Assembly (NCBI GenBank): GCA_018623955.1
Contig: JAAZUX010000077.1
Coordinates: forward strand, 1 to 5,278
Direction: 5' to 3'
DNA from: Flavobacteriaceae bacterium
GTDB lineage: Bacteria > Bacteroidota > Bacteroidia > Flavobacteriales > Flavobacteriaceae
Length of the DNA: 5,278 nt
Shown here: positions 1 through 5,278 of the stretch, in pieces
Numbering within the stretch: the stretch's first letter is position 1
How the letters are laid out: every line of letters starts with the position of its first letter
Translations under genes and position numbers: made by a program
The notes under the pieces: model-generated
What the model was told of the DNA's origin: nothing
Database searches by the model: none
Seen by the model: only the letters and a program-made list of their open reading frames with translations

Positions 1-523
1 CGAAATATTGACCGATCACGCTTTTTGCGAACAAAAAGCAGCCAGTACTGCAATCTCCCTGATGGTCAGATATCCTGAAGAAAGTGAACTGGTTGAGGCC
101 ATGATTGCTCTGGCACAAGAAGAATTGAGTCATTTCGAAATGGTTCACCAACTCATACGCGAAAGAGGTTGGGTGTTGGGAAGAGAACGCAAAGATGAAT
201 ACGTAAGGGATTTACAGCAGTTTTTCCCCAAAGGAGGGAGCAGAACGGATCAATTGGTTCACCAATTGCTCTGCGCTGCGTTGATTGAGGCCCGAAGCTG
301 TGAACGATTTAGATTATTGTCGGAGTCGATTGCCGATAAGGCGCTTCAAAAATTTTACAAAAAACTCATGATCAGCGAAGCACACCACTATACCCTGTTC
401 TTGAAATTGGCGCGTAAATATGGTAAAGATGAAAAAGCAGTCAATGAAAAATGGGACGCTTTATTGGAATTTGAGGCACAATTGATGGCTCAATTGGGTA
501 AAAAGGAAACCATTCACGGTTAG
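1..523 (+). CDS. miaE: tRNA-(ms2io6A)-hydroxylase MiaE, 5'-truncated by window edge
   Basis: MiaE is a cytosolic non-haem diiron monooxygenase that uses O2 to hydroxylate the isopentenyl group of ms2i6A at position 37 of tRNAs reading UNN codons. The frame is open from base 2. The TTG at 8 is read here as an internal leucine, because the conserved ILTDHAFCEQKAAS segment begins before it and the family is about 190-200 residues long, so roughly 20 N-terminal residues are missing. Numbering from codon 8, the ferritin-like ligand set is visible: E8 in CEQKAAS, E39-x-x-H42 in EELSH, E94 in IEARSCERF, and E124-x-x-H127 in SEAHH. This gives both ExxH pairs and the two single glutamates expected of the fold. 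The TAG stop overlaps the ppx stop on the other strand. No frameshift is seen. The family call is strong; the exact tRNA substrate is known from the family only. Confidence 0.93.
   Translation, partial: EILTDHAFCEQKAASTAISLMVRYPEESELVEAMIALAQEELSHFEMVHQLIRERGWVLGRERKDEYVRDLQQFFPKGGSRTDQLVHQLLCAALIEARSCERFRLLSESIADKALQKFYKKLMISEAHHYTLFLKLARKYGKDEKAVNEKWDALLEFEAQLMAQLGKKETIHG
251..268. repeat. Perfect inverted repeat inside miaE
   Basis: CAATTGG (251-257) and CCAATTG (262-268) are exact reverse complements separated by TTCA, giving a 7-bp stem with a 4-nt loop. The segment encodes QLVHQL, where a repeated Gln-Leu pair partly explains the symmetry. No T tract follows, so it is not an intrinsic terminator. 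The symmetry is certain; any function is doubtful and chance is the likeliest explanation. Confidence 0.3.
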
Positions 524-531
524 CTTTTTTT
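500..531. terminator. Possible weak bidirectional terminator between miaE and ppx
   Basis: A short stem, AACC (508-511) with GGTT (518-521) and a 6-nt loop, lies exactly where the two convergent genes end. It is flanked by A5 (500-504) on the left and T7 (525-531) on the right, so transcripts from either strand would end in a U-rich tract after the hairpin. The A and T tracts could extend the stem across a small internal mismatch. The 4-bp core is weak, and the element lies mostly within miaE coding sequence, so function is inferred from position and symmetry. Confidence 0.35.
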
Positions 532-1413
532 GCGTTTGTTTTTGTGCATGTATTTTATCATACCATCCGAAAGTCCAAACTTGGGCACATAGATTTTTTG
601 CCCCCCACTCCACTCTAAAGCTTTGAGGTAGATTCTTGCCGCAGGAATGATGACATCAGCACGATCAGGGTTGAGCTCAAACTTTACAATTCGCTCTTCA
701 TAACTGAGTGACTCCAACTCCAAAAATATCTGATTGAGTTTGATCATCGACAAAGGTTTTCCCTCCTTAATGTTGGATAATTTAAAAAGCTTATTGATGT
801 TTCCCCCGGATCCCATTAAGGTAATTTTGCTATAGGGTTTTGCATTTTTGATGATCCAATTTCTTATGGCCTCCCACACCCTGTCATCCACCAAATTATT
901 GATCAGTCTTACAGTACCAATTTTGAAAGACTTGGAACAAACCCTTTTGCCTTCATTGATAAAAGTGAATTCGGTACTACCACCACCAACGTCCACAAAA
1001 AGAAAAGTTTTTTGGGTATTTAAAAAGTCAGATATTTTACTGTTGGAAATAATTTCAGCCTCTTTCCTTCCATCAATGATCTCAATTTTGATTTCTGCCT
1101 TTTTTTTTACCTGTTCGACAACATCCCCGCTGTTGTTGGCCTCTCTTAATGCAGAGGTGGCATAGGCTTGATAATGAGAAACCCCATGAACTTTCATCAA
1201 CAGTTTAAAGGCTTTCATGGCATTGACCATTCGCTTGAGGCTTTTTTTGGAGATTTCACCCAAGGTAAAAGAATCCTCCCCCAAACGTATGGGAGCCCTG
1301 ACCAAAGCATTTTTCTGAAAGTGAACCCCTTCTTTGGTTTCGATGACATTTGAAATCAATACCCGTATGGCATTGGATCCAATATCAATGGCAGCATATT
1401 TTTTAATCTTCAA
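520..1413 (-). CDS. ppx: Exopolyphosphatase, short Ppx/GppA form
   Basis: Ppx/GppA enzymes belong to the ASKHA phosphotransferase fold. They release phosphate from the ends of polyphosphate chains, and some also hydrolyse pppGpp to ppGpp. Motifs in order are the first phosphate loop AAIDIGSNAIR (residues 7-17), ATSALREANN (85-94), the likely catalytic glutamate E118 in GRKEAE, the second phosphate loop VDVGGGSTE (140-148, with D141 and E148), IGTVRL (165-170), and the glycine-rich MGSGGN (200-205). At 297 residues it has only the two-lobed catalytic core, like the roughly 310-residue Aquifex and actinobacterial forms, and lacks the C-terminal HD-type region of the 513-residue E. coli Ppx. The start chosen is TTG, 2 nt after the ppk1 stop; no ATG exists between the upstream in-frame stop and the first phosphate loop. 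Being last in the run behind ppk1 supports a polyphosphate role over a purely pppGpp role, but sequence alone does not separate the two. Confidence 0.9.
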   Translation of the reverse strand: MKIKKYAAIDIGSNAIRVLISNVIETKEGVHFQKNALVRAPIRLGEDSFTLGEISKKSLKRMVNAMKAFKLLMKVHGVSHYQAYATSALREANNSGDVVEQVKKKAEIKIEIIDGRKEAEIISNSKISDFLNTQKTFLFVDVGGGSTEFTFINEGKRVCSKSFKIGTVRLINNLVDDRVWEAIRNWIIKNAKPYSKITLMGSGGNINKLFKLSNIKEGKPLSMIKLNQIFLELESLSYEERIVKFELNPDRADVIIPAARIYLKALEWSGGQKIYVPKFGLSDGMIKYMHKNKRKKS

Positions 1414-1415
1414 TC

Positions 1416-3479
1416 CTATGGTTTCAATTTATTTTTAAAGTAAGCGTAAGTAGTCCATTGGGAGCGTTGTGTGGCTTGACCCAATTGAGGGATTACCATT
1501 TTGTTTTGTGGATTTTGATTGACAATTCTGGCCTTGATATTATCCTTCCAAGAAAGCTCAAAAGTATCTAAGATTTGTTGTTGTAATTCTTTATCATAAA
1601 CGGGACAGGCCACTTCAATCCTATTTTCGATATTTCGCGTCATAAAATCAGCAGAGGACAAGTATATTTTTTTGTCTCCTGCATTCTCAAAAATGAGTAC
1701 ACGAGGATGCTCCAAAAACTTATCTACCACACTTACCACAGTGATATTTTCACTCAAGCCTTTTACTCCCGGAACCAAACAACAAATACCCCTGACAATC
1801 ATTTTAATTTTGACCCCGGCTTGACTGGCCTCATATAGCTTGTCAACCAGAGGGTAATTTGTAATGTTATTCAGTTTGAGCGAAATACCCGAAGGAAGTC
1901 CGTTTTTGTGATTTTGAATTTCATTGTCGATCAGTTTTGATATGATCGAGGCAGTGTAGTGAGGGGATACGATCAGGTGTTTGTATTTTTTGATTTTATA
2001 ACTCACCTCAAGGAAGTTAAATACTTTATTGACCTCTTTGAGTATTTTTTGGTTGGTGGTAAACAGGGTGTAATCGGTGTAAATCTTAGCAGTGGATTCA
2101 TTGAAATTTCCGGTGCTGACAAAACCATATCGTCGATTTTTCTTATCGTGTTCCCTCTCAATGACACATATTTTGGAGTGGACTTTCAGTCCGGGAATCC
2201 CAAAAATCAATTGTACACCAGCTGCCTCAAGTTGTTCTGCGAAATTGATGTTATTTTCTTCATCGAAGCGCGCCTGAAGTTCAATTTGAACCAGTACTTT
2301 TTTTCCATTTTTTGCGGCATTGATCAAAGCACTGGCAATATGAGAAGCCTTTGACAAGCGGTAGATGGTTATTTTTATCGATTTGACCTTGGGGTCTAAT
2401 GCCGCTTCCCTCAAAAACTTGATGACATATGAAAAATCTTGATAGGGTGCATAAAGCAAATAATCCTTTTGATCGATCGCATCCAATATATTTTCCTCCA
2501 AACTAAGCCCCGGTATGGGAAGTGGAGGAAAAGAAGAATACAACAAATCCGGACGATCCAGGCTGGGAAAGCCCATATAATCCCTTCGCTGGTGATACTT
2601 TCCGCCGGGAATCAGACTGTCGGTAGAGGCAATATTGAGTTTTTCCATCACAAAGCGAAGGGTTGGCTCCGGAATTTCTTTGTCATAAACCAATCTGACA
2701 GGATCACTAATCATTCGATCTTTTACACTGAGGGTTATTTTTTCAACATAACTAATGGATACATCTTCCTCTAAATCCAATTCGGCATCACGGGTGATTT
2801 TTACCATGTGTGCCTGAATGCTTTTGTAGTTGAAAAAGCTAAAGATCATATGAAAATGGTAGCGAATCAAATCATCCAGCATCATAATGTATTGCTTTCC
2901 ATCACTGTTCTTTGGCAATACCACGAATCTTTTGGCATCTTTGGGCATCTCGATCAGCGCATAAATATTTTGATCTGATGCTTCATCCAAGGTCATGGTT
3001 ACGATCAAAAAGGCCTTGTTAGCAGACAAATCTTGATCCCTGTTTTGGGACAAAATGATGGTTACCAAAGCAGGGTTTACATTTTGTATAAAATAATTCT
3101 TTAGGAAATCTTCCTGCTCGGGCTTTACCTCATTTTGATCGATAAAAAAGATGTTTTCCCTTTCCATCTCTTTGTAAATTCCATTGAGGATTTTTAGGCT
3201 TTCGTCCTGAAGCTCAATTACTTTATTGGTGATTTCCTTGAGCAATGCCTCTGCACTTCTGCCTGCAAAAACCCTTTTACCCGTTTTACTGGATTGTGCA
3301 ATTCGTTTTACGGTGGCATATCGAACTTGGAAAAACTCGTCCAAATTATTAGAGAAAATTCCCAAAAAACGCAGGCGTTCCAATAGCGGTACATTTTTGT
3401 CATTGGACTCTTGTAAAACACGAGCATTGAAATCGAGCCAACTGATTTCTCTATTGATGTATTTGGGAGTTGCACTCAT
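1416..3479 (-). CDS. ppk1: Polyphosphate kinase 1
   Basis: PPK1 reversibly polymerises the gamma-phosphate of ATP into long-chain polyphosphate through an autophosphorylated histidine; it is oligomeric and often membrane-associated. The 687-residue product matches the usual family length (688 in E. coli). The N-terminal domain opens with YINREISWLDFNARVL (7-22) and carries NLDEFFQVR (45-53). The two phospholipase-D-like catalytic domains follow. H434 in the VHSK motif matches E. coli H435, the phosphorylated residue; H591 in FLEHPRV matches H592. R374 (TIYR) and R404 (LQARFDEENN) match the Mg/phosphate-binding R375 and R405. STGNFNESTAKIYTDYT (455-471) and YLSSADFMTRNIENRIEVA (606-624) are also conserved. 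The start is ATG, 5 nt after the sixA stop, with no clear ribosome-binding sequence. The near one-to-one alignment of all catalytic residues makes this the most secure call in the window, and an active enzyme is expected. Confidence 0.98.
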   Translation of the reverse strand: MSATPKYINREISWLDFNARVLQESNDKNVPLLERLRFLGIFSNNLDEFFQVRYATVKRIAQSSKTGKRVFAGRSAEALLKEITNKVIELQDESLKILNGIYKEMERENIFFIDQNEVKPEQEDFLKNYFIQNVNPALVTIILSQNRDQDLSANKAFLIVTMTLDEASDQNIYALIEMPKDAKRFVVLPKNSDGKQYIMMLDDLIRYHFHMIFSFFNYKSIQAHMVKITRDAELDLEEDVSISYVEKITLSVKDRMISDPVRLVYDKEIPEPTLRFVMEKLNIASTDSLIPGGKYHQRRDYMGFPSLDRPDLLYSSFPPLPIPGLSLEENILDAIDQKDYLLYAPYQDFSYVIKFLREAALDPKVKSIKITIYRLSKASHIASALINAAKNGKKVLVQIELQARFDEENNINFAEQLEAAGVQLIFGIPGLKVHSKICVIEREHDKKNRRYGFVSTGNFNESTAKIYTDYTLFTTNQKILKEVNKVFNFLEVSYKIKKYKHLIVSPHYTASIISKLIDNEIQNHKNGLPSGISLKLNNITNYPLVDKLYEASQAGVKIKMIVRGICCLVPGVKGLSENITVVSVVDKFLEHPRVLIFENAGDKKIYLSSADFMTRNIENRIEVACPVYDKELQQQILDTFELSWKDNIKARIVNQNPQNKMVIPQLGQATQRSQWTTYAYFKNKLKP

Positions 3480-3484
3480 ATCCG

Positions 3485-3967
3485 TTAAACATTATTTTTT
3501 TTCTGACCCAATATTACTTCTCCCTTAAATAAATTACTCCATTGATCTCCGTCAAAAGAAACCTTTGCAACTCCGGCAGTCCTAAGGTGATTGATGCCTG
3601 CATCCGAAAAATGATTGATCACCTCGGTAAAAGCAGGATTGTGTCCAACCAAAACCACTTTGCTCCACCGATCATCCAGGGCATAAACATAGTCTATTAC
3701 ACTAAAACCCGAAAAAGTATAGAGTTGATTATCGATCATCAATTTTTCCATTGGAATACCCAATTCACGGACCACAATCATGGCAGTGTGCAGGGCCCTG
3801 ATCGCTGGACTTGAGATGATGATCTGAGCTTTTGTAAAAAAATCACTCTTTTGATGAGATTTCTTTTGGATTCTCTCAATCCCTTCCTGGGAGAGTGGTC
3901 TGTTGATATCATCAACCCTGTAAGCTCTATTGGATTTGGCGTGCCTTAAAATGACAAGTTCTTTCAT
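3485..3967 (-). CDS. sixA: SixA-like phosphohistidine phosphatase (histidine phosphatase superfamily)
   Basis: This 160-residue protein is a minimal member of the histidine phosphatase (phosphoglycerate mutase-like) superfamily. The RHG-type signature appears as LRHAKS (7-12), with R8 and nucleophile H9. It is followed by DINRPLSQEG (20-29), SSPAIRALHTA (52-62, with R57 contacting phosphate), and the second catalytic histidine H109 in VGHNPAF. This RHAKS/VGHNP arrangement and short length are typical of SixA, which in E. coli removes phosphate from histidine in phosphotransfer proteins (first reported for ArcB, later for NPr of the nitrogen PTS). There is no signal peptide, so it should be cytosolic. 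It lies 3 nt after pdxH and 5 nt before ppk1, and an A8 run falls just before its stop. The superfamily call is firm. The substrate is unknown, and its place beside ppk1 leaves open a phosphate target linked to polyphosphate metabolism. Confidence 0.88.
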   Translation of the reverse strand: MKELVILRHAKSNRAYRVDDINRPLSQEGIERIQKKSHQKSDFFTKAQIIISSPAIRALHTAMIVVRELGIPMEKLMIDNQLYTFSGFSVIDYVYALDDRWSKVVLVGHNPAFTEVINHFSDAGINHLRTAGVAKVSFDGDQWSNLFKGEVILGQKKNNV

Positions 3968-3970
3968 CAG

Positions 3971-4630
3971 TTAAGGAGCTAAACGTTTTGTTTTCCAATC
4001 TATACCGTCCAAATAACAACAAATTCTGTCATGCATGCGGTTGGGACGACCTTGCCAAAACTCAATTTCCTGGGGTCGTACCAGTATCCCTCCCCAATGA
4101 TCCGGACGGGGGATTTCTGTATTTTCAAACTTTTCCTCTAAAGAAGCTTGCAGGTCTTCCAAAAATTTTCGATCGGAAATGACTTCACTTTGTGGGGAGA
4201 CATGGGCTCCTAATTGACTTCCCCTTGGACGCGAATCAAAATATTGATCCGATTTTTCGGAAGACAATTTTTCGGCTTCTCCTTTGATGATGATTTGCCG
4301 CTCCAAACTCGGCCAATAGAATGATAATCCAACTTTGGGATGATTCATTAGAGATTTGCCTTTTTCACTGTTGTAGTTGGTAAAAAACACAAAACCTTCA
4401 TCCGAAAAATCCTTGAGCAATACAACCCTAGCACGGGGAAAACCGTCATCACCAAGTGTAGTGAGACTCATTGCATTGGCTTCATCTATGGCATCCGCCT
4501 CTTTGGCCTCATAAAACCAGGTTTGGAAAAGCTGTAAGGGGTTGTCTTTGACATGATGAAAGTCCAGGGTTCCCTTTTCGTATGATTTACGTAAATCAGC
4601 CAACTTAGGTTTCATCTCTTTACTACTCAT
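3971..4630 (-). CDS. pdxH: Pyridoxamine 5'-phosphate oxidase
   Basis: PdxH is a cytosolic, homodimeric FMN enzyme that oxidises pyridoxine or pyridoxamine 5'-phosphate to pyridoxal 5'-phosphate, using O2 and releasing H2O2. It serves PLP synthesis and salvage. The 219-residue length equals that of the E. coli enzyme (218), and key residues align at an offset of one: R14 and Y17 near the N-terminus, the FMN-binding RVVLLK (R68-K73), ERQIIIKG (110-117), Y130, R134 and S138 in YFDSRPRGSQLGAH, and R198 and H200 in GRPNRMHDR. It ends in the family-typical RLAP. The start is the ATG at 4630; a second in-frame ATG at codon 6 is possible, but the longer form matches the family length better. It follows rnz by 28 nt and has a possible promoter of its own. 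No defect is visible. Confidence 0.97.
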   Translation of the reverse strand: MSSKEMKPKLADLRKSYEKGTLDFHHVKDNPLQLFQTWFYEAKEADAIDEANAMSLTTLGDDGFPRARVVLLKDFSDEGFVFFTNYNSEKGKSLMNHPKVGLSFYWPSLERQIIIKGEAEKLSSEKSDQYFDSRPRGSQLGAHVSPQSEVISDRKFLEDLQASLEEKFENTEIPRPDHWGGILVRPQEIEFWQGRPNRMHDRICCYLDGIDWKTKRLAP

Positions 4631-4634
4631 ACAG

Positions 4635-4670
4635 CAAATTTACGATTAATCCCTCAGACTAAATATCAAA
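4635..4670 (-). promoter_or_regulatory. Possible Bacteroidota-type promoter before pdxH
   Basis: On the minus strand TAAATTTG (4642-4635) matches the TAnnTTTG -7 element used by the primary sigma factor of Bacteroidota. A TTTG at 4670-4667, within the last codons of rnz, could act as the -33 element, but the 24-nt spacing is slightly longer than usual. The -7 box ends only 4 nt before the pdxH ATG, so transcription would begin at or very near the start codon, giving a leaderless or nearly leaderless mRNA. This is a motif match only. Confidence 0.35.
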
Positions 4671-5278
4671 TATTTTACCATCTGCAGCCAATTCAACCGC
4701 ATCAAAAAAGGGAGCAGCCTCCGTTAAAAATCTGTTTTTGTCCCGATAACGTGATGAGAAATGTCCCAAAACCAGCCGTTTAACTTTTGCCAGTTGGGCA
4801 ATTTTTGCTGCTTGTGCTGCTGTACTGTGTTTGGTCTTTTCGGCCAAATTTTCGTGGGCATCCAGGAAAGTGGCTTCGTGATAAAGTAAATCAACGCCTT
4901 TAACCAAAGGCACTACAGATTCATTATAGGCAGTATCACTACAAAATGCATAACGTTTGATAGGATTGGGATCCAGTGAAACCATATCGTTTTTGAGTTC
5001 GGTTCCGTCCTCCAAAACTAAATCCTTTCCATGTTTAAGGTTCTGAAAATCGTAATGAGGGATGTTGTAGTTTTTTATTTTTTCTTTGTTCAACCTCCTC
5101 AAACCAGGCTTTTCCTGAAACAAAAATCCATTGGTATAAACACGATGATCGAGTGGGATGGTATGAACCGTAAGTGAATCATCCTCAAAAATCAGTACCG
5201 ATTCTTTCTTTTCCAATTCGTGAAAGAATAAATTGTAATTGGTCCAAGAGTTGGCCAGTTTAAGCTGGAGTGTAAGTA
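4659..5278 (-). CDS. rnz: Ribonuclease Z, C-terminal two thirds (5' end beyond window)
   Basis: RNase Z is a zinc-dependent metallo-beta-lactamase-fold endonuclease, active as a homodimer, that cuts the 3' trailer from tRNA precursors. The frame stays open to the right edge, with about 205 of the usual roughly 305 residues visible; the N-terminal HxHxDH zinc motif lies outside. The TTG at 5216 is internal, since family-like sequence (LANSWTNYNLFFHEL) precedes it. Numbering from that codon, PLDHRVYTNGF holds H24, a probable zinc ligand. D94 in FCSDTAYNE, H130 in KHSTAAQAA and H152 in LGHFSSRY fit, by their spacing of 36 and 58 residues, the bridging aspartate, catalytic histidine and last zinc histidine of Bacillus RNase Z (D211, H247, H269). 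The HEAT signature (113-116) lies between. A lysine-rich segment (37-78) follows the first motif; its role is not clear from the sequence. It heads the visible minus-strand gene run. Confidence 0.95.
   Translation of the reverse strand, partial: LTLQLKLANSWTNYNLFFHELEKKESVLIFEDDSLTVHTIPLDHRVYTNGFLFQEKPGLRRLNKEKIKNYNIPHYDFQNLKHGKDLVLEDGTELKNDMVSLDPNPIKRYAFCSDTAYNESVVPLVKGVDLLYHEATFLDAHENLAEKTKHSTAAQAAKIAQLAKVKRLVLGHFSSRYRDKNRFLTEAAPFFDAVELAADGKIFDI

Noticed and set aside
8..10. TTG at position 8 as the true start of miaE
   Set aside because: The conserved segment begins before it, the frame is open to the window edge, and the protein would be about 20 residues short of the family length.
848..1353. 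Open frames on the + strand opposite ppx
   Set aside because: They lie wholly inside a gene with clear Ppx motifs, show no recognisable protein features and are antisense shadows.
1959..2774. Open frames on the + strand opposite ppk1
   Set aside because: They are antisense to the most strongly conserved gene in the window, have no recognisable domains, and overlap one another in different frames.
3480..3502. A8 run at the end of sixA as a possible -1 frameshift site producing a SixA-PPK1 fusion
   Set aside because: A -1 slip would indeed enter the ppk1 frame, but that frame has a TAA stop immediately after the run (3494-3492 on the minus strand), so no fusion can form.
3972..3979. AAGGAG-like sequence on the + strand as a ribosome-binding site
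   Set aside because: No credible + strand gene follows it; it lies in the pdxH C-terminal codons, which encode the conserved RLAP ending.
3226..4182. Open frames on the + strand opposite the ppk1 start, sixA and pdxH
   Set aside because: All are antisense to well-supported genes and have no family-like motifs.
5214..5216. TTG at 5216 as the start of a short metallo-hydrolase
   Set aside because: The frame continues upstream to the window edge with RNase Z-like sequence, and the essential N-terminal zinc motif must lie further upstream.

Overview
The window is a compact, ordinary-looking chromosomal segment, most likely from a Bacteroidota bacterium and plausibly from the Cytophagales (Cyclobacteriaceae-like). 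Four things point that way: protein sequences that read like that phylum's versions of these enzymes; no Shine-Dalgarno sequence at normal spacing before the visible starts; a TAnnTTTG-type promoter box before pdxH; and moderate-to-low GC with A/T-rich junctions. The genus is inference. MiaE and PdxH both use molecular oxygen, which suggests an aerobic or oxygen-tolerant organism.

Layout: positions 1-523 (+ strand) hold the 3' part of miaE, a tRNA-A37 hydroxylase whose first roughly 20 codons lie outside the window. Everything else is on the minus strand and is transcribed from right to left: rnz (RNase Z, cut by the right edge), pdxH (pyridoxamine 5'-phosphate oxidase), a sixA-like phosphohistidine phosphatase, ppk1 (polyphosphate kinase) and ppx (short exopolyphosphatase). 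The gaps between them are 28, 3, 5 and 2 nt, so they probably form an operon. A possible secondary promoter sits just before pdxH. miaE and ppx meet tail to tail, with stop codons overlapping by 4 bp inside a weak hairpin flanked by A and T tracts, a possible two-way terminator.

Functionally, ppk1 and ppx make and degrade inorganic polyphosphate. The sixA-like gene directly before ppk1 is notable because PPK1 works through a phosphohistidine intermediate and SixA enzymes remove phosphate from histidine. rnz and miaE both act in tRNA maturation, and pdxH makes the cofactor PLP. All five minus-strand genes appear intact inside the window, with the expected catalytic residues. There is no sign of mobile elements, CRISPR, RNA genes or horizontal transfer, and no non-coding stretch longer than 28 nt. 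I found no convincing undescribed system. The best lead is a possible regulatory link between SixA and PPK1.
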